In this document: piece by piece, positions 5,662 through 12,146 of the stretch
Numbering within the stretch: position 1 is the first letter of the stretch
Layout of the letters: each line of letters begins with the position of its first letter
Source: Collinsella aerofaciens
GTDB taxonomy: Bacteria > Actinomycetota > Coriobacteriia > Coriobacteriales > Coriobacteriaceae
Reading direction: 5' to 3'
NCBI GenBank assembly: GCA_905213725.1
Contig: CAJMJM010000053.1
Span: 1-12,146 of the forward strand
DNA: 12,146 bases
Made by a program: the position numbers and the translations under genes
Notes under the pieces: model-generated
The model's input: the letters and a program-made list of their open reading frames with translations, nothing else
What the model was told of the DNA's origin: nothing
Database searches by the model: none

Positions 5662-6528
5662 TTATTTGCCCGAAGCTACGCCCATGCCGTAGCCGATGAT
5701 CAGGCCGTGCATCTCGGCGTAATAGGAATCCAGGCCGGTGCAGGGCATGATGATGGTCTTGGAGCCGGGCCAATGTTCGACTATGCGAGCAGTAAGCGCG
5801 TGGGCGCCAGCTTCGTTCTCAACGTGATCGATGATGACCTCACCGCCCGTAAAGCCCTCGGCTTCCATAGTGTCGATGATCTTGTTGAGCATCTTCTTTT
5901 CGCCACGCGTGTGCCCGACGAGTTCGATTTTACCGGCCTCACTCGCCGTGCCCAAAATGCGGATATTGAGCTTGTTGGCAATGACGCCGGCTGCCTTAGG
6001 GATACGTCCGGCTTTGGCGAGGTTTTCGTAATTGCACAAACTGAAGAGGATTTTGCTGTTCTGTTCAAGGCTATCGAAGTATGCGCAAGCATCCTCGAAT
6101 GAGACATTCGGATTGCTTGTAAGATAGCGGTCGAACAGCAAGAAAATGAGGTCCATTTTGCCGCCAGCTGCGCGTGAATTGACTAGATGAATCTGTCGGT
6201 CGGGCTCCTCGGCAAGAACCATATCGCGAGCCGTGGCTGCCGCGTTGTAGCTGCCCGACACGCCCTCAGAGATCGGCATGCAGATGGTCTTGTCTGCCAA
6301 TTTGAAGAGCTCGGCCCACTCCCCCACGCTGGGACAAGCGCTCGAAGAGGCATTCGTCTCCGCCTGAACAGCGCAGTTGAGCTCATGAACATCGAGCGAA
6401 AGGTCATCGACGAATTCACGCTCCCCCACTCGAATTTTGAGGGGAGCAAATGTAAAGGTGGTATGGGGCGCGGTCGGTTGCCAATCGCGGAGGTTACAGC
6501 TTGAATCTGAGATAAGTGCCCAGCTCAT
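5662..6528 (-). CDS. DegV-family fatty-acid-binding protein
   Basis: DegV/FakB proteins bind a single fatty acid and, in Firmicutes, present it to the kinase FakA for phosphorylation before use in phospholipid synthesis. The 288-residue length is normal. Seen here are the N-terminal ISDSSCNL (6-13), the lipid-site loop SSSACPSVGEW (61-71), SEGVSGSYNAA (87-97), HLVNSRAAGG (114-123) and the conserved NLAKAGRIPKAAG (169-181). The canonical TSQPS-type loop is here SSSACPS, so ligand preference may differ. The ATG at 6528 follows AAAGGA with six-base spacing. No FakA-like kinase is in the window. A strong TATAAT with an overlapping palindrome lies just upstream, so the gene is probably controlled on its own rather than with the hydrolase behind it. 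Confidence 0.92.
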   Translation of the reverse strand: MSWALISDSSCNLRDWQPTAPHTTFTFAPLKIRVGEREFVDDLSLDVHELNCAVQAETNASSSACPSVGEWAELFKLADKTICMPISEGVSGSYNAAATARDMVLAEEPDRQIHLVNSRAAGGKMDLIFLLFDRYLTSNPNVSFEDACAYFDSLEQNSKILFSLCNYENLAKAGRIPKAAGVIANKLNIRILGTASEAGKIELVGHTRGEKKMLNKIIDTMEAEGFTGGEVIIDHVENEAGAHALTARIVEHWPGSKTIIMPCTGLDSYYAEMHGLIIGYGMGVASGK

Positions 6529-6542
6529 AGAGGGTCCTTTCT

Positions 6543-6563
6543 AATTGTTCCCAAACAATTATA
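6543..6563 (-). promoter_or_regulatory. degV-family promoter -10 with overlapping operator-like palindrome
   Basis: A perfect TATAAT on the minus strand (6563-6558) lies about 30 bases before the start codon. AATTGTT-CCCA-AACAATT (6543-6560) is an exact 7-bp inverted repeat that overlaps the -10 and the expected transcription start. A protein bound there would block the promoter. The -35 region is poor (GCCCAA at 17-base spacing), hinting at an activator or a different spacing. The binding protein is unknown. Confidence 0.6.
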
Positions 6564-6583
6564 GCCTTCTTGCAGACCGATTG

Positions 6584-6618
6584 GGCCGCTATCTAGTTTT
6601 CAAAACTAGATAGCGGCC
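6584..6618. repeat. 35-bp near-perfect palindrome
   Basis: GGCCGCTATCTAGTTTT (6584-6600) and its exact complement (6602-6618) flank a single C. It lies between the hydrolase terminator and the degV-family promoter, touching the latter's -35 region. No T-run follows on either strand, so it is not an ordinary terminator. It could be an operator or palindromic repeat unit. Confidence 0.7.
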
Positions 6619-6630
6619 TGCACTAAAGGC

Positions 6631-6669
6631 AAAAGAATGGACCCCATGACTAAAAGCCACGAGGTCCAT
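6631..6669 (-). terminator. Terminator of the NlpC/P60 transcript
   Basis: Read on the minus strand, ATGGACCTCGTGGC and GTCATGGGGTCCAT (6669-6637) form a 14-bp stem with some G-U pairs around TTTTA, followed by TCTTTTGCCTTT. It starts 24 bases after the stop of the hydrolase gene, fitting a Rho-independent terminator. Confidence 0.75.
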
Positions 6670-6692
6670 ATCCGCTTGCTTTATCTGAATAC

Positions 6693-7820
6693 TTAGTAGC
6701 GCACGAAGATGTAGTTATTGTTCATGCCGGCGGCAACGGAGCTGATGATAACACCCGTGTTGTAGTCGGAAGCATGAATCATCTGACCACCACCGATGTA
6801 AATGCCGGTGTGGTACGAGTTGACAACAACGTCACCGGGCTGCGGATCGGACACACGCGTCCAGCCCATAAAGGTGCCCGTGGTGCCCACTCGGCAATAG
6901 CGACCAGTGAGACAAAAGCTAACAAAACCAGAGCAGTCGAAGCTGTTCGGGCCAATTCCGCCCCAGGAATAAGCGCAACCAAGCTTACTGTATGCACGCG
7001 AGACAACAGAACCGCCATCAACAGACTGGCTCGGAGCAGAAGGCGTCGGAGCCGGAGCGGGCGTGGAGGGCTGCGGCGTCGGAGCAGGTGCCGGCGTAGG
7101 AGCCGGAGTGTTGCCGCCCTGGTTGTTGTTATTGCTGGTCTGGCCACCGTTGTTGGTGTTCTCGGTCGTACCGGCAGTCTCGTTGCTCACCGTGGCCTTC
7201 TCGGCGGTGCTGGCGTTGATGCCAGCCTGCAGCGCGGCGTTGGCCTCGGCCTCGGCGGCAAGCTCGGCCTGCAGCTGTGAATCCAGAGAGTTTACGACGT
7301 TCTGGGCTTCAGCCTGCTGGGCGTTAAGCTCGTCGACCTTCTTTTGCGTGGCGGCGACGTTCTTCTCCTGCTCGGCCTGCTTATCGGTGAGCTGCTGCTT
7401 AAGCTCCTTGACCTCTTGAATGGTCTGAGCCTGCTTATCGGAAACTTTGCCGTAGTAGAACAGACGGTTGAGCATATCGCTCAGGTCGTCGACGCCCGTC
7501 AGAACCTGAAGTAGGCTCAGACCACCGGTCTTGTACTCGCCGGCGACATAGGTCGAGAGCTTAGCCTGACCATCGGCGATCTCCTGCTGCTTTTGCGTGA
7601 TCTCGCCGGCAGTCTGATCGAGCGCCTGCGTCTGCGTGGCGAGCTCATCGTAAATCTGCTGAGTTTGGGTACCGATCTGCTCGAGCTTCGTACGAGCAGC
7701 GGCAAGGTCGGATGCGGTATCGGCGTAGGCAGGAGCCGCGAGGCCCAAGCCCAAAACACAAGCGAGGGTTGCCGTAGCAGCGCAGCGTGCCATGTTTTTG
7801 TGCGTGTTTGCTGTGCGCAT
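6693..7820 (-). CDS. Secreted NlpC/P60 peptidoglycan endopeptidase with N-terminal coiled coil
   Basis: A cell-wall hydrolase that probably cuts peptide stems of peptidoglycan outside the membrane. The 375 residues comprise a signal peptide (1-33, hydrophobic core LACVLGLGLAA, cleavage after AYA), a Gln/Ala/Glu-rich coiled coil (about 35-200), an Asn/Gly then Pro/Ala/Thr-rich linker (about 212-265) and an NlpC/P60 domain (about 268-375). The domain has Cys296 in FDCSGF, His337 in YHTGIYIGGG and His349 in MIHA, a complete triad. The layout matches CwlO/PcsB/RipC-type hydrolases, whose coiled coil is often controlled by FtsEX; no FtsEX is in the window. ATG at 7820 follows AAAGGAAG four bases upstream; a second Met at residue 10 is possible. 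It begins 32 bases after apt on the same strand and is likely cotranscribed with it. Confidence 0.95.
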   Translation of the reverse strand: MRTANTHKNMARCAATATLACVLGLGLAAPAYADTASDLAAARTKLEQIGTQTQQIYDELATQTQALDQTAGEITQKQQEIADGQAKLSTYVAGEYKTGGLSLLQVLTGVDDLSDMLNRLFYYGKVSDKQAQTIQEVKELKQQLTDKQAEQEKNVAATQKKVDELNAQQAEAQNVVNSLDSQLQAELAAEAEANAALQAGINASTAEKATVSNETAGTTENTNNGGQTSNNNNQGGNTPAPTPAPAPTPQPSTPAPAPTPSAPSQSVDGGSVVSRAYSKLGCAYSWGGIGPNSFDCSGFVSFCLTGRYCRVGTTGTFMGWTRVSDPQPGDVVVNSYHTGIYIGGGQMIHASDYNTGVIISSVAAGMNNNYIFVRY

Positions 7821-7852
7821 GTAGCTTCCTTTCCAGTAACTAAGGGTAACGG

Positions 7853-8383
7853 CTAGTCCACCGTCACCAGGCTAAAGAGCTCCACATCGTCATCAGACGG
7901 CGTGAGCTTCTCGCGCGGGTTGAGAAACGCAAGCTCAAGGATACAACCGTAACCGACAAGCTTTGCGCCCATATCTCGCACCAGTTTACCTGTTGCCTCG
8001 ACGGTTCCGCCCGTCGCGACCAAGTCGTCCAGAATCAACACGGTATCTTTAGAGCTGATAGCGTCGGCATGGATCTCAATTGAATCGGTGCCGTACTCGA
8101 GCTCGTAGCTCTGGCTTACGGTCTCACGCGGCAGCTTGCCCGGTTTACGTGCGGGAACAAAGCCGGCGCCAAGGGCTACAGCCACCGGTACGCCAACCAT
8201 AAAGCCGCGAGCCTCGGGACCCACGACCTTGGTGATTCCCATGCCGGCAAAGTGCTCGGCGAGGGCATCGGTCATGGCTTTGAGCGCCTCGGGATTGCCA
8301 AAGAGCGGCGTGATGTCCTTAAAGATGACTCCGGGCTCGGGATAGTCGGGGATATCGACGATTTGAGATTCGAAGTCGTACAT
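7853..8383 (-). CDS. apt: Adenine phosphoribosyltransferase
   Basis: Apt salvages adenine by joining it to PRPP, giving AMP and pyrophosphate. The 176-residue length is typical. It shows DYPEPGVIFKDITPLF (13-28), VVGPEARGF (53-61), PARKPGKLP (77-85) and the PRPP-binding VLILDDLVATGGT (115-127), all diagnostic of Apt. ATG at 8383-8381 is preceded by GAAAGG seven bases away; an in-frame TTG five codons upstream overlaps that ribosome site and is less likely. It follows the MerR gene by 40 bases, in which a 16-base palindrome lies, and precedes the wall hydrolase by 32 bases. Confidence 0.96.
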   Translation of the reverse strand: MYDFESQIVDIPDYPEPGVIFKDITPLFGNPEALKAMTDALAEHFAGMGITKVVGPEARGFMVGVPVAVALGAGFVPARKPGKLPRETVSQSYELEYGTDSIEIHADAISSKDTVLILDDLVATGGTVEATGKLVRDMGAKLVGYGCILELAFLNPREKLTPSDDDVELFSLVTVD

Positions 8384-8403
8384 TGCATGCCCTTTCAATG
8401 GGT

Positions 8404-8419
8404 TGCCGAAATTTCGGCA
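8404..8419. repeat. 16-base perfect palindrome between MerR gene and apt
   Basis: TGCCGAAATTTCGGCA is its own reverse complement. In RNA it could form a 6-bp GC-rich hairpin just after the MerR stop. No T-run follows on the minus strand, so termination would be weak; it may tune expression between the two genes or be an operator. Confidence 0.45.
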
Positions 8420-8423
8420 GCGG

Positions 8424-9302
8424 TTATATGCCCGCGGTGGCTGTGCCGGATTGCGAAGGGGCGACGACCTTGAGCGGCTTTACGAGAGAATCCTCGTGCG
8501 AAGCCGGCGCGGCTGTCTCTTCGTTTTTGGCCTTGGTGGACTCGGAGCGAGTGATTTCCTCATCGAGTGCATCGATGTCGGCGTCCTCGACCACGGCGTT
8601 GAGCGACTCAAAAACGCGGTTCTTGAGCAGCGCAGTGTGCCCACCTTCCGTCAGGTCGTGAAGCTTCTTAAACGCCCGCTCGAGCTTGGCGTCGCGCTCG
8701 TCATCGGAGGTATCCATTCCGAGCATGCTCACGAGCACCTGCTCAAACATCGAGGACTCGCGGTTGGCGGAAGACACGTACTGACGCAGGTTGCGCGGCT
8801 CGATATGGAAGCGTGACAGCTCGGAGCAGTAGCGGATGATCGGGAAATCGCGACCATCGACGAGCTCTCGATTCTGCGGACTCTTGATGATGCGAATGAG
8901 GTCGTTCTCGGCGAGCGAGCGGATAAATGAAATCTCGACGCCCAACATATCGGGAATGGTCTCGATGGGATGCAGCTTTTGCTTAGTCTCCTTGGGCTCC
9001 GTCTTGAGCGGAACATCGGATAGCAACCCCACCTCGTAGGCGAGCGTTGACAGGTCCGTGGCGTTTTCCAAGCGCTGCTTAATCACGTTGAGCGGCATGT
9101 AGCGGGTCTTCTGCAAGTGCAGGATGACCTCCAGGCGATCAACGTCCTCCTTAGAGTACTGACGGTATCCCTTAGGCGTACGATGAGGGGTAATGAGCCC
9201 CTCATCCTCTAGAAATCTAATTTTTGAGTTCGAAAGATCGGGGTATGCGCCTCGAAGTAGGTTGACGACTTGGCCGATACTCAGATAGTTGCGTTCGGCC
9301 AT
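8424..9302 (-). CDS. MerR-family transcriptional regulator (FtsR-like)
   Basis: The 292-residue protein begins with a MerR winged helix-turn-helix (LSIGQVVNLLRGAYPDLSNSKIRFLEDEGLITPHRTPKGYRQYS segment, about 7-50) and a following helix (DVDRLEVILHLQKTRYMPL). Unlike small MerR sensors it has a long second half, about 110-250, of the type found in actinobacterial FtsR (Corynebacterium) and mycobacterial Rv1828; an acidic, Ala/Ser-rich tail follows (about 250-292). FtsR activates ftsZ in Corynebacterium, so a role in division-gene control is plausible here, but the target is not shown. The ATG lies three bases after the FHA stop, with GGTGAG in the last FHA codons as ribosome site: the two are translationally coupled. 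This FHA-MerR pair is the conserved garA-ftsR order. Confidence 0.88.
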   Translation of the reverse strand: MAERNYLSIGQVVNLLRGAYPDLSNSKIRFLEDEGLITPHRTPKGYRQYSKEDVDRLEVILHLQKTRYMPLNVIKQRLENATDLSTLAYEVGLLSDVPLKTEPKETKQKLHPIETIPDMLGVEISFIRSLAENDLIRIIKSPQNRELVDGRDFPIIRYCSELSRFHIEPRNLRQYVSSANRESSMFEQVLVSMLGMDTSDDERDAKLERAFKKLHDLTEGGHTALLKNRVFESLNAVVEDADIDALDEEITRSESTKAKNEETAAPASHEDSLVKPLKVVAPSQSGTATAGI

Positions 9303-9305
9303 TCC

Positions 9306-9740
9306 CTACTCACCGGTTTCGATGCGCTCCGGCGTGCTCTCGTGGTAGATGAGCGTAAACGTACCGATCTGGACGGAAGAACCGTCGTGCAGCGGGGCCG
9401 CGTTGACTATGGCACCGTCGACCCAGGTGCCATTGAGCGAGCCCAGGTCCTCGATGCGAGCTCCGAGGCCCTCGCGAATAATGCGCGCGTGGCTGCGCGA
9501 AACGGTCATGTCATTGAGGAAGATGCCGTTCGCAGGATCGCGGCCGATGGTGGGCACTTCGTCCTCGAGCTCAAAGGCGGCACCAGTCTGCGGACCCTTG
9601 ACGATGGACAGAACGGGGGCGGTGATGCGCACGTTGGCCATGAGGTCGGGAACGGTGACGTCGCTTGAAGGCACGCGGAATACGCAGGTAGCGTCAGCAG
9701 CCTTATCATTCTGAGGCATATTGTTAACCATGTTGTCCAT
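9306..9740 (-). CDS. FHA-domain protein, GarA/OdhI-like
   Basis: FHA domains bind phosphothreonine. In actinobacteria GarA/OdhI inhibit 2-oxoglutarate dehydrogenase and related enzymes unless phosphorylated by Ser/Thr kinases. The 144-residue protein has the FHA core at about 42-132: TIGRDPANGIFLNDMTVSRS region (64-83), HARI and the GSLNGTWVDG turn (100-109); Arg67, Ser81, His84 and Asn103 are the usual phosphopeptide-binding residues. The N-terminal tail has DATCVFRV (16-23), matching the phosphorylated ETTSVFRA of GarA with one Thr (Thr18) kept. ATG at 9740 follows AGGGG five bases upstream; an extension to 9773 has no such support. The gene is 66 bases after pgsA and directly coupled to the MerR gene. 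No Ser/Thr kinase is in the window. Confidence 0.92.
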   Translation of the reverse strand: MDNMVNNMPQNDKAADATCVFRVPSSDVTVPDLMANVRITAPVLSIVKGPQTGAAFELEDEVPTIGRDPANGIFLNDMTVSRSHARIIREGLGARIEDLGSLNGTWVDGAIVNAAPLHDGSSVQIGTFTLIYHESTPERIETGE

Positions 9741-9806
9741 GACAACCCCTAACTTATCGCGGACGTGCCGCAAATAATGAACCGTACGTAATCATACCCC
9801 AACGAA

Positions 9807-10511
9807 TCAGTCTTCGATTTCAGGGTTTAGAAAGTCGATGTCCTCGTCCTCGGGATGCGCGAGAGCCTGTTTAATGGCCACTCCGCCCTTAATGGAGTAG
9901 ATGACAGCCGTGAGCATGGAGAAGATCACGCCGCCGTACACAAAGAAGATGCCGAGGGGCACCGAGCTTCCGTTGAGGCCCGGGAAGGCCTTAAGGGTTG
10001 AAGGTAAAAGATGCAGGCCGTCAATAACGGGGAAACCGAGCAGCATGAGCGAGAATCCGGTCATGAGCAGCGCTGTGGCAATCTTTCCGGGGAAGACGAC
10101 ATCGAAGGGGCGACGGTGATAATGACGAACGATAAGCGTGCCGATGCCCAGATAGATGTCGCGGCCAATAATGAGCACGCAGACCCAGATGGGTAGCTCT
10201 CCGCGGACCACCAGTCCCAAGACGCCGGTGAACAGCAGCGCACGGTCGCAGATGGGATCCATGACCTTGCCGAGCCATGAGACCGTCTTAGTCATGCGGG
10301 CGATCTGGCCGTCCATCCAGTCGGTGGAGGCGGCAACGGCGTAGATAACAATGGCGATGACGCGGTTGTTGTCCGTCACAAACAGGTACAGAAATACCAG
10401 GGTGAGGATCAGGCGCGTAAAGGTGATGAAATTGGAGATCGTAAAGATCTTATTCGACGGGTAATCGGAAGTGCCGATAAGCTCCTTTTTGATCTTCTTT
10501 TTGATGCCCAC
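9807..10511 (-). CDS. pgsA: CDP-alcohol phosphatidyltransferase (phosphatidylglycerophosphate synthase-like)
   Basis: A membrane enzyme that moves a phosphatidyl group from CDP-diacylglycerol to an alcohol, most likely glycerol-3-phosphate. The complete family motif DG-x2-AR-x8-G-x3-D-x3-D lies at 67-89 with Asp64, Asp67, Asp85 and Asp89 (DWMDGQIAR; GKVMDPICD). Several hydrophobic segments follow (about 27-44, 50-62, 92-127, 146-163, 187-206) and an acidic tail ends the protein. The start chosen is GTG at 10511-10509, preceded by GGGGGAG four bases away, giving 234 residues; the open frame runs further upstream without family similarity. Actinobacteria also use this fold for phosphatidylinositol phosphate synthesis, so the acceptor is not certain. 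Placement upstream of the FHA and MerR genes resembles the mycobacterial pgsA2-garA region. Confidence 0.9.
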   Translation of the reverse strand: MGIKKKIKKELIGTSDYPSNKIFTISNFITFTRLILTLVFLYLFVTDNNRVIAIVIYAVAASTDWMDGQIARMTKTVSWLGKVMDPICDRALLFTGVLGLVVRGELPIWVCVLIIGRDIYLGIGTLIVRHYHRRPFDVVFPGKIATALLMTGFSLMLLGFPVIDGLHLLPSTLKAFPGLNGSSVPLGIFFVYGGVIFSMLTAVIYSIKGGVAIKQALAHPEDEDIDFLNPEIED

Positions 10512-10547
10512 AGGACTCCCCCGCTGGTTAACGACAAAACTTTCGAT

Positions 10548-10576
10548 ACTATACCCGTTCCGGCGATGTCTATCCA
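10548..10576 (-). promoter_or_regulatory. Candidate promoter of pgsA
   Basis: On the minus strand TGGATA (10576-10571) and TATAGT (10553-10548) are 17 bases apart. Transcription would start near 10541, about 30 bases before the GTG start of pgsA. The -35 matches the consensus at four of six positions, the -10 at five of six. Confidence 0.5.
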
Positions 10577-10637
10577 GCGTAAGCATAGAGAGTCCAGACA
10601 TGTGGAGGGCGCTTTTAGGCGGCGGGGATTTCGCATT

Positions 10638-10696
10638 CGTGTACATCAGCCTCCAAACATGTCGAAAAATGTCGATTTTGGTGGCTGATGTACACG
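10638..10696. repeat. Stand-alone long hairpin upstream of pgsA promoter
   Basis: CGTGTACATCAGCCTCCAAA (10638-10657) pairs with 10677-10696 over 20 bases with one mismatch. The 19-base loop begins with one ATGTCGA and runs to a second ATGTCGA spaced by three A. TTTT follows on the plus strand, but no plus-strand gene ends here. It lies between the tRNA terminator and the pgsA promoter, so it is in neither expected transcript. I see no coding potential in 10577-10760. Confidence 0.65.
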
Positions 10697-10760
10697 TTTT
10701 GATTCGGTGATTACATCGAGCGGGAACGTCGTTGCTTTAAGCAAAATAATCATGGTGATT

Positions 10761-10795
10761 AAAACAAAAAAGGTCAGGCACTGGGTGCCTGACCT
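10761..10795 (-). terminator. Terminator of tRNA-Pro
   Basis: On the minus strand AGGTCAGGCAC and GTGCCTGACCT (10795-10771) form an 11-bp perfect stem with a three-base loop, followed by TTTTTGTTTT (10770-10761). It lies nine bases after the CCA end of the tRNA. Confidence 0.95.
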
Positions 10796-10804
10796 GCAAA
10801 CTTC

Positions 10805-10881
<77 letters not shown>

Positions 10882-10923
10882 AAGCCTTTGTTTGTTGCTG
10901 TGCTCTCGCTCGCAACAGGGAGT

Positions 10924-10953
10924 ATATTAACCCGAAACTTTGCCCTTGTGCAA
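10924..10953 (-). promoter_or_regulatory. Promoter of tRNA-Pro
   Basis: On the minus strand TTGCAC (10953-10948) is followed after 18 bases by TAATAT (10929-10924), or after 17 by TTAATA. Transcription would start about 35 bases before the mature tRNA 5' end. It lies right after the coaBC stop, where no terminator is evident, so read-through from coaBC is also possible. Confidence 0.55.
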
Positions 10954-10961
10954 GAACTTTT

Positions 10962-12146
10962 TTAAATATTTTGAAGCAAGTCCAAAATTGTATCTGCGAG
11001 CTGGGGTTTTGTTAGCACGGGAAGTTCTTGCGTGCCCGCTTTGCTCACGATCCAGGCCTTGTTGGTATCGGTTCCAAAGCCCGAATCGGCGCGCGAGACA
11101 TCGTTGGCGATAATGGCATCGCAACCCTTGCGCGCAAGCTTGCGCTGCGCGTACTCCACGACGTTATCGGTCTCGGCCGCAAAGCCGATCACGCACCGCT
11201 CTCCCTTTTGGCGCGAGAGCTCGGCCAAAATATCGACCGGCTCGACCAGTTCGATGCGATCCAGGCGCTCGTTGGCCTTTTTGAGCTTATGGTCGGCAGG
11301 GGTCGCGGGGGTGTAGTCGGCGACAGCGGCCGCACAAATGGCCGCATCAGCCGTCTGAAAGGCGCTCAGCGCTGCCTGCAGCATCTCTTCGGCGGTCTGC
11401 ACGCGCACGCACTCCACGCCGTGGGGAACATCGAGCGATGTCGGCCCCAGCACAAGCGTGACCGCAGCACCGCGGCGAGCGGCCTCCCCCGCCAGGGCGA
11501 TGCCCATCTTGCCCGACGACTGGTTTCCGATGAAGCGTACGGGGTCGATCGGCTCGTGCGTGGGGCCGGCGGTGATCACGATTCGCTTGCCCGCAAGGTA
11601 TTGCGGGACGGGGTTCAGCACCTCGCAGATGGCCTCGACGATGTCCTCGGGCTCGTTCATGCGTCCCGTGTCCACGTCGCCGCAGGCAAGGTAGCCGCTG
11701 CCGGGTCCCACCACATGGACACCACGCTCGCGCAGCGTAGCCATGTTGGCCTGCGTCGCCGGCGCCTTCCACATGCCGTTGTTCATAGCGGGTGCGATCA
11801 CGATGGGTCGCGGCGTCGCAAGCAGCGTGGTGGAGATGAGGTCATCGGCGATACCGTTTGCCATCTTGGCGATGATATTGGCCGTCGCGGGCGCCACGAC
11901 CACCAGATCGGGCTCCTGCGCCAGCGAAATGTGGTGGATGGGGTCGGAGGGATCGTCGAATAGGCCCACGGCAACGGGCTCGTTGGTGCGCGCGCGGAAG
12001 GTAAGCGGCCCCACGAACTCCGTGGCATGCTCGCTCATAACGACCTTGACGCGCGCGCCGCGCTTTTGCAGCAGGCGCACGATATTGCACGCCTTATAGG
12101 CGGCGATCCCGCCGGTAATGCCCAGCAGGATCGTTTTTCCCTCAAG
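10962..12146 (-). CDS. coaBC: Bifunctional phosphopantothenoylcysteine decarboxylase / phosphopantothenate-cysteine ligase (5' end beyond right edge)
   Basis: CoaBC carries out two steps of coenzyme A synthesis: joining 4'-phosphopantothenate to cysteine (CoaB) and decarboxylating the product (CoaC, flavin-dependent). The visible frame starts at the edge with LEGKTILLGITGGIAAYKA, the N-terminal flavoprotein motif, so only a few residues are missing. The CoaC half shows the catalytic His in PIHHISLA, PATANIIAKMANGIADDL, APAMNNGMW and the lid LACGDVDTGRM with its active Cys. The CoaB half shows ITAGPTHEPIDPVRFIGNQS, SSGKMG, AAVADYTP and the KLKK loop. A GTG at 12080 is internal and not the start. 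The stop is TAA at 10964-10962. A tRNA-Pro gene with its own promoter follows on the same strand. Confidence 0.96.
   Translation of the reverse strand, partial: LEGKTILLGITGGIAAYKACNIVRLLQKRGARVKVVMSEHATEFVGPLTFRARTNEPVAVGLFDDPSDPIHHISLAQEPDLVVVAPATANIIAKMANGIADDLISTTLLATPRPIVIAPAMNNGMWKAPATQANMATLRERGVHVVGPGSGYLACGDVDTGRMNEPEDIVEAICEVLNPVPQYLAGKRIVITAGPTHEPIDPVRFIGNQSSGKMGIALAGEAARRGAAVTLVLGPTSLDVPHGVECVRVQTAEEMLQAALSAFQTADAAICAAAVADYTPATPADHKLKKANERLDRIELVEPVDILAELSRQKGERCVIGFAAETDNVVEYAQRKLARKGCDAIIANDVSRADSGFGTDTNKAWIVSKAGTQELPVLTKPQLADTILDLLQNI

Noticed and set aside
6774..7419. Long plus-strand frames opposite the NlpC/P60 gene
   Set aside because: They are mirror images of the Ala/Gln coiled coil and the Pro/Thr linker of the hydrolase; low complexity keeps the opposite frames open.
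10512..10646. Upstream extension of pgsA
   Set aside because: The extension has no CDP-alcohol transferase similarity, crosses the candidate promoter, and GGGGGAG supports the GTG at 10511.
11028..11963. 311-codon open frame on the plus strand
   Set aside because: It is antisense to coaBC, whose protein is clearly recognisable; the translation is low in family-like features and rich in His/Arg/Gly as expected from a reversed high-GC frame.

Overview
The window reads like core chromosome of a moderately GC-rich actinomycete of the Coriobacteriia, most likely Collinsella or a close relative. The reasons are gene order and protein character: lexA, a divergent LysM membrane protein and nrdR lie together as in other Actinomycetota (lexA, chiZ/divS, nrdR). 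A pgsA, GarA-type FHA and FtsR-type MerR run also matches actinobacterial order, while DUF1836 and DegV genes are typical of gut Firmicutes and Coriobacteria. The genus is an inference. I see no phage, insertion sequence, CRISPR array or secretion cassette.

Left end (1-2070): a lexA reading frame on the minus strand runs off the left edge and is broken by an in-frame TAG just after its DNA-binding domain. Divergent from it is a block of three plus-strand genes: a LysM protein with one membrane segment (probable SOS cell-division inhibitor), nrdR and dut. Two perfect GAAC-N4-GTTC SOS boxes sit in the shared promoter region and a third, degenerate one lies near the lexA start. A 12-bp inverted repeat covers the nrdR start codon. 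The block joins DNA-damage response to control of deoxynucleotide pools.

Convergent gap (2071-2463): no gene. It holds three large hairpins: two related elements in opposite orientation with nearly the same loop, and between them a 49-bp near-perfect palindrome.

Middle (2464-6528): a GT28 glycolipid glycosyltransferase (minus) diverges from trxB (plus), which is followed by a DUF1836 regulator (plus). That gene converges through a strong bidirectional terminator on a DegV-family lipid-binding protein (minus). The degV promoter carries an 18-bp operator-like palindrome.

Right half (6584-12146, all minus): transcription runs from coaBC (start beyond the right edge) through tRNA-Pro(GGG) with its own terminator. 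It continues with pgsA, an FHA protein, a MerR regulator, apt and a secreted NlpC/P60 cell-wall hydrolase. FHA and MerR are translationally coupled, and spacing allows one transcript from pgsA or FHA to the hydrolase, which ends in a clear terminator. The set ties phospholipid synthesis, phospho-signalling, division-gene control and wall hydrolysis together.

The most notable observations are the broken lexA beside an apparently intact SOS division inhibitor, the start-codon-sequestering hairpin at nrdR, the paired hairpin repeats at 2087-2442, the retained phospho-threonine site in the FHA protein, and several unexplained long palindromes. No obviously new multi-gene system is present.
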